Of a stretch of 9,878 nt of DNA, positions 1-7,393 are shown piece by piece (positions within the stretch are counted from its first letter, which is position 1; every line of letters starts with the position of its first letter). Under the pieces are notes generated by a model that saw nothing but the letters and a program-made list of their open reading frames with translations, was not told the origin of the DNA and did not search any database. Source of the stretch: Candidatus Njordarchaeota archaeon (GTDB lineage Archaea; Thermoproteota; JANJXX01; Panguiarchaeales; Panguiarchaeaceae); assembly GCA_029855985.1 (NCBI GenBank), contig JAGSHR010000155.1, forward strand, positions 1 through 9,878, written 5' to 3'. Both the position numbers and the translations under genes were made by a program.

Positions 1-2641
1 ACGATATTTTAAGTCAGGGGATGGGCAAACAATACTACAAGAAGAAAATGTTAAAGTAGTAAGATCAACTTGCTCTCCCAATTGTACTGGGGCATGCGGT
101 TATAAAGTTCTAGTGAAGGATGGCAAAATCCAAACATTGATCCAACCATGGGATTACCCAGAAGAAGAGTATAATCCCAGAGGGTGTCTCAAAGGATTAT
201 CCATGGTGAACTTAATTTATGGACCAGATAGGATAAAGAAACCCTTAATCAGGGTTGGGCCAAGAGGTTCTGGACAGTTTAGAGCTGTTGATTGGGACGA
301 AGCACTAGATTACGTTGCCAACAAGTTGATTGAAATTATGCAACAATATGGTCCAGATTCCGTGGCAGTATCAATACAAGTGCCTGGTACAGGGTACGTT
401 CACAAGGGAGCACTAATAAGACTCGCTTCAATGTTTGGTTGGAGCGCGATACACGGTTATCCTATGAATGGTGATCTCCCAACGTTTTGGCCTATGACGT
501 TTGGAGTACAGAGTGAAGAACTAGAATCTCTGGAGTGGACAAATTCTAAGTACATTGCTATCTTTGGCTCTAACATAACCGTAACTAGGCTACCCGATGC
601 AAAAATGTTAACTTTAGCCGCTGAAAAAGGTGCTAAGATTATAATCGTTGATCCAAATTACACGCCAACAGCATCTAAGGCCCATGAATGGATACCCATT
701 AATCCATCAACGGACGCAGCGTTTGCCCTCGGCATCGTTAATGTAATCATTAATGAGAATCTTTATGATGAAGAGTTCGTTAAAACTTACACTGATTTAC
801 CCTTACTAGTTAGGTTAGATAACAATAAGAGATTGCTCGCTGAGGATGTAATGGAACTCCGATCGACAGCTCAAGCAATGAAAGCCACGCTACCAGAATA
901 CAGGGAGCTATTTGTGGTTTACGATGAGGACACAGGAACGCTTAAGATACCGAACCCAGAGGATCTTAACAGGGACTTTAATCCAGCACTAGAAGTTGAT
1001 CCTGACGGCCTAGAGGTTACCCTTTATGATGGGTCAACAGTCAGGGTGAAACCCGTTTTCCAGATAATTAAGGAGAAAGTCAACTCGGATTACACTCCAG
1101 AAAAGGTCGCTCAGATAGTTTCTCCTGATCCCAATAAGGTCGACGAATACGTTGAGATAATAAGGAGAATTGCCAGAGAAATGGCCACCATTAAACCATT
1201 GCACATAATTTATGGTGCATCAAATTATCAATGGTACCACGGGGACCTAAAAGGTAGAGCTTTATCTTTGATCGTCGCATTGACAGGGAACCTAGGTAAG
1301 TCTGGAGCTGGGATATCAACATATGCAGGACAATACAAGATTAGGTGGCCGCTTGGGGCTTGGTGGAGCTTCCAAGGGAGAAAAAACAAATGGGTGCCAT
1401 ACCTACTATGGGTTAACCAAGAATATATGCAAACACAAGAATTCCAAAAATACGCTAGTGAGACACCATATCCAGCAAATGGAGTGAAAGCTTTCATTTT
1501 TGGGTGGCACAATCCTTTCGACCAACACAATATGGCGAATAGGCTTAGGGAGATGGCGGAGAGTGGAGAATTGGAGTTAATAGTGGCGATAGATTTTCAA
1601 ATGAGCACATCAGCTAAATGGGCTGATGTCGTACTGCCGGGGGTAGCTTGGTATGAAAAATACGAATTGACTGCTACGATACTTCATCCTTATGTGCAAT
1701 TACAGCAACCTGCAATAGAACCTTTATTTGAATCAATGCCCGAGATATGGATATTCAAGGAATTGGCGAAGAGATTGGTTGATAAGTGGAATGACACGTA
1801 CCTCAAAGAGCACATAGCGGAGTTTTACCCCGACCCTGACATATTTAACCAAGAAGAGCAAGCTAGGGAAAATGGTCAGTGGAGTCTTCAATTAGCCCGA
1901 CAATTAGCGAACCAAGCATCCCTAGACGCAATAGAGTTAATGTTAACCACTGGCGGGTCTTTAGTTGAGGGCATAACCTTAGAAAAACTACTTAAAGGTC
2001 CCGTGAGATTAAATCTTCCCACACCCAATAAGCGGCAAATAATGTTCTATGAACAGATTGCTGAAAAGAAACCTTTCCCACCACAGTCTTTCCCAGCACC
2101 AATATCAGCAACAGCAAGGTTCGTTAAAAGTGGTAGAATTGAATTTTACAAAGATGAGGATGTATTCATTGACCTAGGAGAAACCATACCCGTTCATAAA
2201 GATCCGTTTGAAGATACTGAGTATAAGAGGAATCCTCAAGCAAGAGACAGGTACAAGTATGTTTTCATCACCAGAAACTCACTCTACAGAATTCACTCAA
2301 CCCATAGCAATAACATTACTATGTTAGAATTGCAAGACTATAAGCCCAGAATTTGGATCAGCCAAAAAGCGGCAGAAGAAAAAGGAATCAAAGAGGGTGA
2401 TTTAATCAGAGCTTACAATGATAGGGGAGAAGTAGTGGGATACGCGGTCATAGATCCAGGATTACATCCAAGAGTGGTTATATTCGAGCAGGGCTGGTGG
2501 TCAAGATACCTCAGAGGCAAATCATACAACACGCTAACATTCCCATGGATAAAACCAACATCACTAGCGTACTTTGTACCTGGAATATGGGAACCAACAA
2601 CAAAATGGAACGAGGTGCTATGTGACATTGAAAAAGTGTGA
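1..2641 (+). CDS. Molybdopterin (bis-MGD) oxidoreductase catalytic subunit, NarG-like type II DMSO reductase family; 5' end outside the window
   Basis: This is the catalytic subunit of a Mo/W-bis-MGD respiratory reductase or dehydrogenase. The reading frame is open from base 2 (no stop, no in-frame ATG upstream), so the start and any Tat signal lie left of the window; about 879 residues are visible. The N-terminal [4Fe-4S] site is Cys codons at 71, 83, 95 and 185 (C-x3-C-x3-C-x29-C, then LKG). The GDLP motif has its Asp at 473-475, aligning with the Asp metal ligand of NarG-type enzymes. GSN...TRLPDAK (about 572-604), VDPNYTP (649-669) and STDAAFAL resemble the NarG core. Near the C-terminus, HSTHSNN (2293-2313) opens the molybdopterin-dinucleotide-binding domain, which runs to the end. 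The TGA stop is followed 14 bases later by the Fe-S subunit gene. Family membership is secure; the substrate (nitrate, chlorate, sulfur compound, S-oxide, arsenic or other) is not determinable. Confidence 0.93.
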   Translation, partial: RYFKSGDGQTILQEENVKVVRSTCSPNCTGACGYKVLVKDGKIQTLIQPWDYPEEEYNPRGCLKGLSMVNLIYGPDRIKKPLIRVGPRGSGQFRAVDWDEALDYVANKLIEIMQQYGPDSVAVSIQVPGTGYVHKGALIRLASMFGWSAIHGYPMNGDLPTFWPMTFGVQSEELESLEWTNSKYIAIFGSNITVTRLPDAKMLTLAAEKGAKIIIVDPNYTPTASKAHEWIPINPSTDAAFALGIVNVIINENLYDEEFVKTYTDLPLLVRLDNNKRLLAEDVMELRSTAQAMKATLPEYRELFVVYDEDTGTLKIPNPEDLNRDFNPALEVDPDGLEVTLYDGSTVRVKPVFQIIKEKVNSDYTPEKVAQIVSPDPNKVDEYVEIIRRIAREMATIKPLHIIYGASNYQWYHGDLKGRALSLIVALTGNLGKSGAGISTYAGQYKIRWPLGAWWSFQGRKNKWVPYLLWVNQEYMQTQEFQKYASETPYPANGVKAFIFGWHNPFDQHNMANRLREMAESGELELIVAIDFQMSTSAKWADVVLPGVAWYEKYELTATILHPYVQLQQPAIEPLFESMPEIWIFKELAKRLVDKWNDTYLKEHIAEFYPDPDIFNQEEQARENGQWSLQLARQLANQASLDAIELMLTTGGSLVEGITLEKLLKGPVRLNLPTPNKRQIMFYEQIAEKKPFPPQSFPAPISATARFVKSGRIEFYKDEDVFIDLGETIPVHKDPFEDTEYKRNPQARDRYKYVFITRNSLYRIHSTHSNNITMLELQDYKPRIWISQKAAEEKGIKEGDLIRAYNDRGEVVGYAVIDPGLHPRVVIFEQGWWSRYLRGKSYNTLTFPWIKPTSLAYFVPGIWEPTTKWNEVLCDIEKV

Positions 2642-2655
2642 AGGGGGTGGAATGA

Positions 2656-3411
2656 ATGGTTAGGTATGGAATGGTAATAGACTTAAACAGATGTATTGGA
2701 TGTAGAAGTTGTGCTGTTGCATGTAAAATACATAACTCAGTGCCACCTGGAACATGGTGGCATCGCGTAGAAACCGTTGGCTCAAAAGAGCACCTAGTTA
2801 CACCTGGAGGTCAATACCCAAACGTAGATGATCTGGTCTATCTTCCCATGCCGTGTATGCACTGTGAGAATGCACCATGCGTAAAAGTGTGCCCAGTAGA
2901 CGCTACATGGCAAAGGGAGGACGGTGTAGTTCTTATCGATTATGAAAGATGCATTGGCTGTAGATACTGCTTAACCGCGTGTCCCTATGGAGTAAGACAA
3001 TTCAATTGGCAAGATCCCGATGAAAACTTCAAGAAGATGTTTGAAATCGCTAACGATGGCGCACAATGGTTCGCCGTTGAAGGATATCGCTATGGTTATC
3101 CATTCGATCATAGAACTGGTGGTAGGCTAGTTTATACTCCCAAGAGGCCGAAAGGAGTAACGGAGAAGTGTACTTTCTGCGTTCAGTACATTGATGAAGG
3201 GCTTCTACCCGCTTGTGTAAGAGCTTGTCCAGGGAACGCGAGAGTTTTTGGGGATTTAGATGACCCCGAAAGTGAGGTATCCAAAATCATTAGGGAGCAA
3301 AACGTTTTCAGATTACTTGAAGATCTAGGAACCAAACCCAAAGTATTTTACATCCCCCCTGAAAAGAGGAGGTGGAAAGGTGATGTCTACAATCCAGGAA
3401 CGCCTCAATAA
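2656..3411 (+). CDS. Four-cluster ferredoxin-like electron-transfer subunit (DmsB/PsrB/NrfC type) of the Mo-enzyme
   Basis: This subunit of 251 residues carries electrons between the catalytic subunit and the membrane anchor. It has sixteen cysteines in four groups: 13/16/19/23, 67/70/75/79, 99/102/105/109 and 172/175/187/191. That is enough for four [4Fe-4S] clusters, with none replaced by Trp or Asp as happens in NarH-type subunits. About 62 residues separate the third and fourth groups, longer than I remember for DmsB or NarH, and this stretch holds an aromatic-rich segment (about 115-165). There is no signal peptide; in this family the subunit either stays inside or is exported bound to a Tat-carrying partner. 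The start ATG at 2656 follows a G-rich Shine-Dalgarno sequence (GGGGGTGG, 2643-2650); an ATG at 2652 is out of frame and stops at once. The gene overlaps the NrfD-like gene by 29 bases. Confidence 0.94.
   Translation: MVRYGMVIDLNRCIGCRSCAVACKIHNSVPPGTWWHRVETVGSKEHLVTPGGQYPNVDDLVYLPMPCMHCENAPCVKVCPVDATWQREDGVVLIDYERCIGCRYCLTACPYGVRQFNWQDPDENFKKMFEIANDGAQWFAVEGYRYGYPFDHRTGGRLVYTPKRPKGVTEKCTFCVQYIDEGLLPACVRACPGNARVFGDLDDPESEVSKIIREQNVFRLLEDLGTKPKVFYIPPEKRRWKGDVYNPGTPQ
3367..3374 (+). promoter_or_regulatory. Strong Shine-Dalgarno site for the NrfD-like gene
   Basis: AGGAGGTG is a full match to the archaeal 16S 3' end and lies inside the end of the Fe-S subunit gene. It sits 8 bases before ATG 3383. 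The GTG at 3380, which would add one residue, is less likely to be the start. Confidence 0.75.
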
Positions 3412-4681
3412 GTTTAATTTAGTGTTAATAATCTTAGCCGTGCTAGCAGTAGTAGGGTTATGGGCGTTTTGGTATCAGTACGATAGGGGCTTAATCGTTA
3501 CAAACATGAGAAATCCATTCACATGGGGTTTATACATCGTGATGTGGGCTTTTTACGTTGGTTTAGCAGCTGGTGGTCTTGTAGTCTCTTCGGCGATATA
3601 CTTGTTCGGTGCTGAAGACTTGAAACCCATAGCCCCCCTTGCTTCTACTACAGCATTCTTATTTGCTGTTGCGTCTCTCCTAATGGTGCTTCCTGATATT
3701 GGTAGGGTAGACAGGATGCTCTATATTTTCCTGTACCCGAATTTCTCATCAATGATTGTATGGGATGTATTGGTCTTATCTACATATGCTCTGTTGTCTT
3801 TCATTTACACTTTGATATTATTGTGGCCTAACTTAAGAATGTACGGTGACAGGATACCCGTTTTCGGCGGTTTATTCAAAAAACACATAACAGAAGAGGA
3901 ATATAGAGCTCTTAAAGAGAAATCATCAAAACTCGCTAAAATGATCGCTCCAATAGCATTGCCTTTCGCGATTTTAATACACACTGTGACAGCTTGGGTA
4001 CTGGCGACGCAACTTAGTCGGCCTTGGTGGTATGGTGGACTACTAGCTCCAACATTCATAGCCGCAGCCATTGCTTCAGGTCCAGCGGTTGTTGTACTAG
4101 TAAGTTTGGTGGTTTACGGTACGAGTGAGAAGTACATGAAGTCCTATAAGTTACTGGCTAAGATATCGGCTGTATCCATAATAGGGTTACTGTTTATGTA
4201 CTATAACGATTTCGTAGTTAGAGCTTGGTGGGCTAGTGGTAGTGAATTTGAAGCTTTAAACATGGTTCTAACTTACTATCTACCCATACACTTAACTGAA
4301 GCAGTTTTCATGATACTTGGCGCCATAATCCTTGTGAAGTACTCAAACCAAGTTAAGGGACTAATCATTGGAAACTTATTTATAATTATTGGCATATTTG
4401 CTCATAGATTCCTCTTGTTACCACCAGCATATAATTATATTCCCTTTGTCGTACCTGGTGTCTCGAATGGTGAAATCATTGAATGGCATTACCCAATTGC
4501 AGTCGGGGAAGTAAGAGGAACACTTTTAAGCCCAGAGTTGATATTTGTTACCTACTGGAACTATGTCCCCTCAATATTTGAGATACTAATAGTTCTAGGT
4601 TTATCCTCAATAATCTTGCTTGTTCTAATGTTCCTAATAAAGTATGTGCCATACAAAGTTGAAGGTGAACAAAATGAATGA
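3383..4681 (+). CDS. nrfD: NrfD/PsrC-family polytopic membrane anchor, quinone-reactive subunit
   Basis: This integral membrane subunit is expected to exchange electrons with the quinone pool and pass them to or from the Fe-S subunit. It has 432 residues from ATG 3383 and about ten hydrophobic segments: roughly residues 12-31, 48-75, 84-103, 122-147, 186-208, 218-243, 257-280, 293-318, 325-347 and 393-420. Family marks are the FTWGLYIVMW...GLAAGG stretch in the second helix and the HTVTAWVLATQLSRPWW stretch followed by a helix ending in SGPA. No haem-binding pattern stands out, as expected for NrfD proteins, which lack haem, unlike NarI. A loop of about 40 residues between helices 4 and 5 is charged. 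The gene overlaps the genes on both sides (29 bases upstream, 8 bases downstream), so translation of the operon is probably coupled. Assignment to the family is secure; quinone type and ion-pumping ability are unknown. Confidence 0.93.
   Translation: MSTIQERLNKFNLVLIILAVLAVVGLWAFWYQYDRGLIVTNMRNPFTWGLYIVMWAFYVGLAAGGLVVSSAIYLFGAEDLKPIAPLASTTAFLFAVASLLMVLPDIGRVDRMLYIFLYPNFSSMIVWDVLVLSTYALLSFIYTLILLWPNLRMYGDRIPVFGGLFKKHITEEEYRALKEKSSKLAKMIAPIALPFAILIHTVTAWVLATQLSRPWWYGGLLAPTFIAAAIASGPAVVVLVSLVVYGTSEKYMKSYKLLAKISAVSIIGLLFMYYNDFVVRAWWASGSEFEALNMVLTYYLPIHLTEAVFMILGAIILVKYSNQVKGLIIGNLFIIIGIFAHRFLLLPPAYNYIPFVVPGVSNGEIIEWHYPIAVGEVRGTLLSPELIFVTYWNYVPSIFEILIVLGLSSIILLVLMFLIKYVPYKVEGEQNE
4663..4668 (+). 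promoter_or_regulatory. Shine-Dalgarno site fixing the chaperone start
   Basis: AGGTGA sits 5 bases before ATG 4674 and lies inside the end of the NrfD-like gene. It argues against the earlier in-frame ATG at 4644, which would add ten non-conserved residues and has no such site. Confidence 0.7.
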
Positions 4682-5153
4682 CCTATTAAAACTTTTTTCT
4701 CTAATTTTTTCCTACCCAAACGAAGAAACGATTAAAGAGTCAATAGAAATTGCCTCCAAACTCGGTTTAAAAAAGTTAAAAGAAGAGCTAGAAAACATTG
4801 ACCTCAATAAACTACAAATTGAATACACACGGTTATTCGTGAACACGTTCCCTAAAATACCATGTCCTCCGTACGAATCCTACTATGTTGAAGGGCAAGT
4901 TTACGGTAATTCTTCAATATCTGCTAAGAAGTACTATGCGAAACATGGGTTAGTTTTCGACTATGCAAGTGAACCCGCAGACCATGTTAGCGTGGAGTTA
5001 GAGTTCTTAGCTTTAACTTGTGATAAGCAGTTCATAAAGCGTTTTAATAAATGGTTTCCAATTTTTGCTAAGTGTGTTAAGAGGCACTCCAAGTATTTCT
5101 ATGGCCCAGTTCTTGATTTTATATTGGAGAATATTAGTGAGGACGTTTGTTAG
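4674..5153 (+). CDS. TorD/DmsD/NarJ-type molybdoenzyme maturation chaperone
   Basis: This cytoplasmic chaperone is expected to bind the catalytic subunit, hold it for Mo-cofactor insertion and, if the enzyme is exported, delay Tat transport. It has 159 residues from ATG 4674, at the short end for the all-helical TorD family. Family marks are EYTRLFV (50-56), the PCPPYESYY block (63-71) and EPADHVSVELEFL (100-112), which are the classic conserved positions of this family. The start is set by AGGTGA upstream, and the gene overlaps the NrfD-like gene by 8 bases. It is the last gene of the + strand operon. Its position immediately after catalytic, Fe-S and anchor genes says it is the dedicated chaperone for that enzyme. 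The C-terminus ends in a cysteine, of unknown significance. Confidence 0.92.
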   Translation: MNDLLKLFSLIFSYPNEETIKESIEIASKLGLKKLKEELENIDLNKLQIEYTRLFVNTFPKIPCPPYESYYVEGQVYGNSSISAKKYYAKHGLVFDYASEPADHVSVELEFLALTCDKQFIKRFNKWFPIFAKCVKRHSKYFYGPVLDFILENISEDVC

Positions 5154-5195
5154 GTTTAAGTAAGGGTTATTTCTGGTTCTGCTCAAGAGAATAAT

Positions 5196-5210
5196 TTTTA
5201 ATATATAAAA
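5196..5210 (+). promoter_or_regulatory. Candidate TATA element (distal) for the SPFH gene
   Basis: TTTTAATATATAAAA resembles an archaeal TATA box and is itself an inverted repeat (TTTTA / TAAAA around ATATA). It could drive the SPFH gene with a leader of about 60 bases. The T-run at 5195-5199 could equally be part of a U-rich terminator for the molybdoenzyme operon that ends at 5153. Confidence 0.35.
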
Positions 5211-5249
5211 TTTACATAAAAGATAATGTTTAAAAATAAAAATCGATAT

Positions 5250-5262
5250 CTAAATATTTTAG
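5250..5262 (+). promoter_or_regulatory. Candidate proximal TATA element within a perfect inverted repeat
   Basis: CTAAATATTTTAG has 5-base arms (CTAAA / TTTAG) around TAT. It lies about 44 bases before GTG 5294, so a transcript starting 25 or so bases downstream would have a very short leader that just includes the GAGG at 5281-5284. It may be a TATA box, a regulator site covering one, or simply AT-rich chance. Confidence 0.35.
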
Positions 5263-5293
5263 GGTTAATCCCCTTTTTTCGAGGCGCTTTAAA

Positions 5294-6268
5294 GTGCGTA
5301 TGGGAAAATCAGCATTTATTTTATTAACAATAGCCCTAATCCTCTTGGTTTTTCTACTCCTAATCCCCTATACGGGAGCCCTAATCGTGTATATCTACAA
5401 AACAATAGGTTTCTCCAATACGGATGCAATAATCTTAACGTTCATAACATACATGGTACTGTTTTTCATAGACTTTTACACGCTCTCAGGGTTCAAAATC
5501 ATAAAAGAATGGGAGAGAGTACCAGTACTAAGACTCGGAAAATATATCGGATTGTTAGGTCCAGGTTTTATCCATATTTGGAGAGGATTCGAGTCATACG
5601 TGACAACGATAGATCTGAGAACAACAGGTCTATCTGTTCGATCAGAGAAAACATTAACAAAAGACAATGTACCAATAGATGTTGACGCGGTAATTTATTG
5701 GAGGGTCATTGACCCAGAGAAAGCTGTTTTGAACATTACCAGTTATAGCGACATGGTGTCGTATGTTTCCCAAACAACCCTAAGGGAAGTTATCGGAGAA
5801 TTTGAATTAGATTATATCATAGCTGGGCGAGAAAAAATAAGCAAGAGGCTAAGAGAACTAATAGATATGAAGACTGAGGAATGGGGAGTCGAAGTTATCT
5901 CCGTGGAACTAAGGGATATACGGATCCCAGACGAACTTCAAGATGCAATGTCTAGACAAGCTCAAGCCGAGAGAGAAAAAAGAGCTAGAGTTATCTTGGC
6001 TTCAGCTGAAAATGAAGCCGCAGACCAATTCCTCAAAGCAGCTGAAAAATACGAGAAAAAAGCAGTTGCTTTGGAGCTAAGGTGGATGAATATCCTCTAC
6101 GAACTAGGAATTTCTGGAAAGGGAAACTTGATTTTCGTGCCGTCTTGGATGCCTGAGATGAAATTTAGACCGTTGCAAGACATGGGGATATTAAAGATTA
6201 GGGACATGGTTAAAGAGAATGAAGAGAAGGGGGAGTCAATGGAAAAAAGTAAAGGAAAAGGAGAATGA
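5294..6268 (+). CDS. SPFH/stomatin-like (slipin family) membrane protein
   Basis: This is a membrane-bound scaffold protein of the stomatin/prohibitin family; family members oligomerise into ring- or cage-like assemblies and organise membrane microdomains or proteolysis. It has 324 residues. Two hydrophobic segments lie at about 7-35 and 44-64. The SPFH domain starts at ERVPVLRLGKYIG (74-86) and includes DNVPIDVDAVIYWRV and the VELRDIRIPDELQDAMSRQ stretch. An Ala/Glu/Lys-rich coiled coil follows to about residue 265, then a charged tail ending in KSKGKGE. The start is uncertain: GTG 5294 lies 9 bases after GAGG (5281-5284), while ATG 5300 (two codons later) is the alternative. No NfeD-type partner, the usual neighbour of archaeal and bacterial slipins, lies on either side. 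It has its own 140-base upstream gap, so it is probably transcribed separately from the molybdoenzyme operon. A functional tie to either neighbouring complex is speculation. Confidence 0.9.
   Translation: MRMGKSAFILLTIALILLVFLLLIPYTGALIVYIYKTIGFSNTDAIILTFITYMVLFFIDFYTLSGFKIIKEWERVPVLRLGKYIGLLGPGFIHIWRGFESYVTTIDLRTTGLSVRSEKTLTKDNVPIDVDAVIYWRVIDPEKAVLNITSYSDMVSYVSQTTLREVIGEFELDYIIAGREKISKRLRELIDMKTEEWGVEVISVELRDIRIPDELQDAMSRQAQAEREKRARVILASAENEAADQFLKAAEKYEKKAVALELRWMNILYELGISGKGNLIFVPSWMPEMKFRPLQDMGILKIRDMVKENEEKGESMEKSKGKGE
6242..6259 (-). terminator. Candidate U-rich terminator for the hydrogenase operon
   Basis: Read on the - strand, the bases just past the last hydrogenase-operon gene give CTTTTCCTTTACTTTTTTC, a run of pyrimidine/T tracts typical of archaeal intrinsic termination. 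It lies inside the last codons of the SPFH gene on the other strand. No hairpin is needed for archaeal termination, and none was seen. Confidence 0.35.
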
Positions 6269-6273
6269 AGCAA

Positions 6274-6290
6274 TTTTTAGGTTTTTATTT
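6274..6290 (+). terminator. Candidate U-rich terminator for the SPFH gene
   Basis: TTTTTAGGTTTTTATTT begins 5 bases after the SPFH stop codon and runs into the 3' end of the opposing FpoF-like gene. T-tracts of this kind end transcription in archaea without a hairpin. Confidence 0.4.
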
Positions 6291-7380
6291 CAACCCCAAA
6301 TTCTTGTTTGACCTTAGCCAACTCAATTATTTTTTGTATGTTTTCCTCGCTAAGCTTCATTGTCTCAATGTATCCTTCTTGGTCGGCTTCTTCAATAATC
6401 TTTTTGCCCTTTTCGTTTCTTATTATTATTGTTGTCCATCCTTCTGGTGTTCCAACACCGCCTACGCTAATATCTGCTAATCTTGCTGTGAAATCGTGAC
6501 ATATCTTGCAGCTGCCTCTAATGTACTTGTTTATTTCTCTTCTATCAACATCAATTTTTAATTCGCCGTGAACATACACTTTTAATCGGTGTTCATCCAA
6601 GTCGACCTTCGTTATGCTCGATGGCGGTATTTTGTGCTGATTCATTAAGAAATTCAAGAAGAGGTCCTTGTAGGAATAAGTCCCAAAACAGAATGTTCCT
6701 ATTGTGAATCTCACAGCGTCTGCCATTTTCAGTACGCCAAATTGAGAATATTTTAACGCATATAGTCCCTGTATTTCACATGGTGTACCAACCATCGCAA
6801 CATTCATTAACTTCCACGATATAACAGCTTCTCTCACCCCCACTAACTGGGGGCTCGGGGTATACTTTGTCTTTTGGCTCCTAATTAGATCCTTAGGGTT
6901 AGTTATAACTGTTGGTATAGGCTTCCAAGCGTCGATTTCATGGCTCATGGCAACAATGGCTCCCTTAACATAACCCTTTTCTAAGAGGAATTTTAGTATT
7001 GCTGTTGTTGCACCACCCTGTTGAGCGTTCTTTAGGATTTCCTTATCAGTTGCCCTCGCACCAATTATTTCTATATAGTGGCCTAAAACGTTTTTCGCTG
7101 GTGAACCATACATTTGGGTTTCTATTTGCTCTATGTCAACAACATTGTAAGGGCAATTATAATAGCAGAAACCACAGTGTTGGCATAGTTCCTCAATAGA
7201 CTTATAAATCTCGGGTGTAACTTCAAGTTCCTTAAGTTCTAACCTGTGAAGAGTTTCACTTCTAACAACGAGAGCTCCATAGATGCAAGCAGCGATACAT
7301 GCGCCACACAAGTGACAAATATCCGGCTTTATCACTTTTTCATACAAGTCATCAAATGTTTTACCTAAAAGTGTTTTCAT
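6277..7380 (-). CDS. FpoF/FrhB-family flavo-iron-sulfur oxidoreductase subunit (F420 hydrogenase/dehydrogenase beta-subunit family)
   Basis: Members of this family bind FAD and Fe-S clusters and usually oxidise or reduce coenzyme F420. The protein has 367 residues, the size of FpoF/FqoF, larger than plain FrhB because of an N-terminal two-cluster ferredoxin domain: Cys 22/25/28/32 and 66/69/72/76. The FrhB core follows: QQGGATTAIL (120-129), GTPCEIQGL (198-206), GTFCFG (228-233) and GSCKICHDFTARLADISVGG (289-308). Cys 201, 231, 291 and 294 are likely ligands of a further cluster. The start ATG follows AGGTGATC (7393-7386) with 5 bases between. It is the last gene of the hydrogenase operon, 13 bases after the ferredoxin subunit gene, so it is probably an electron-input/output module docked on that complex. 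F420 is the best guess for the partner but is not proven; relatives use ferredoxin or other donors. Confidence 0.9.
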   Translation of the reverse strand: MKTLLGKTFDDLYEKVIKPDICHLCGACIAACIYGALVVRSETLHRLELKELEVTPEIYKSIEELCQHCGFCYYNCPYNVVDIEQIETQMYGSPAKNVLGHYIEIIGARATDKEILKNAQQGGATTAILKFLLEKGYVKGAIVAMSHEIDAWKPIPTVITNPKDLIRSQKTKYTPSPQLVGVREAVISWKLMNVAMVGTPCEIQGLYALKYSQFGVLKMADAVRFTIGTFCFGTYSYKDLFLNFLMNQHKIPPSSITKVDLDEHRLKVYVHGELKIDVDRREINKYIRGSCKICHDFTARLADISVGGVGTPEGWTTIIIRNEKGKKIIEEADQEGYIETMKLSEENIQKIIELAKVKQEFGVEIKT

Positions 7381-7393
7381 ACGGAGATCACCT

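Noticed and set aside
1228..1530. 100-codon open frame on the - strand
   Set aside because: It lies wholly inside the conserved catalytic-subunit gene, has no recognisable protein features and no ribosome site; it is a by-product of the coding sequence.
113..2641. GTG 113 as the start of the molybdoenzyme catalytic gene
   Set aside because: The frame is open back to base 2, and the conserved cluster cysteines at 71, 83 and 95 lie upstream of 113, so 113 is internal. The ATGs at 21 and 48 are out of frame.
4644..4673. Earlier ATG 4644 for the TorD-like chaperone
   Set aside because: It would add ten residues without similarity to the family and has no ribosome site, whereas ATG 4674 has AGGTGA 5 bases upstream.
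6265..6499. Short + strand open frames opposite the FpoF-like gene
   Set aside because: They are hydrophobic or low-complexity translations of the antisense of a strongly conserved gene and have no independent support.
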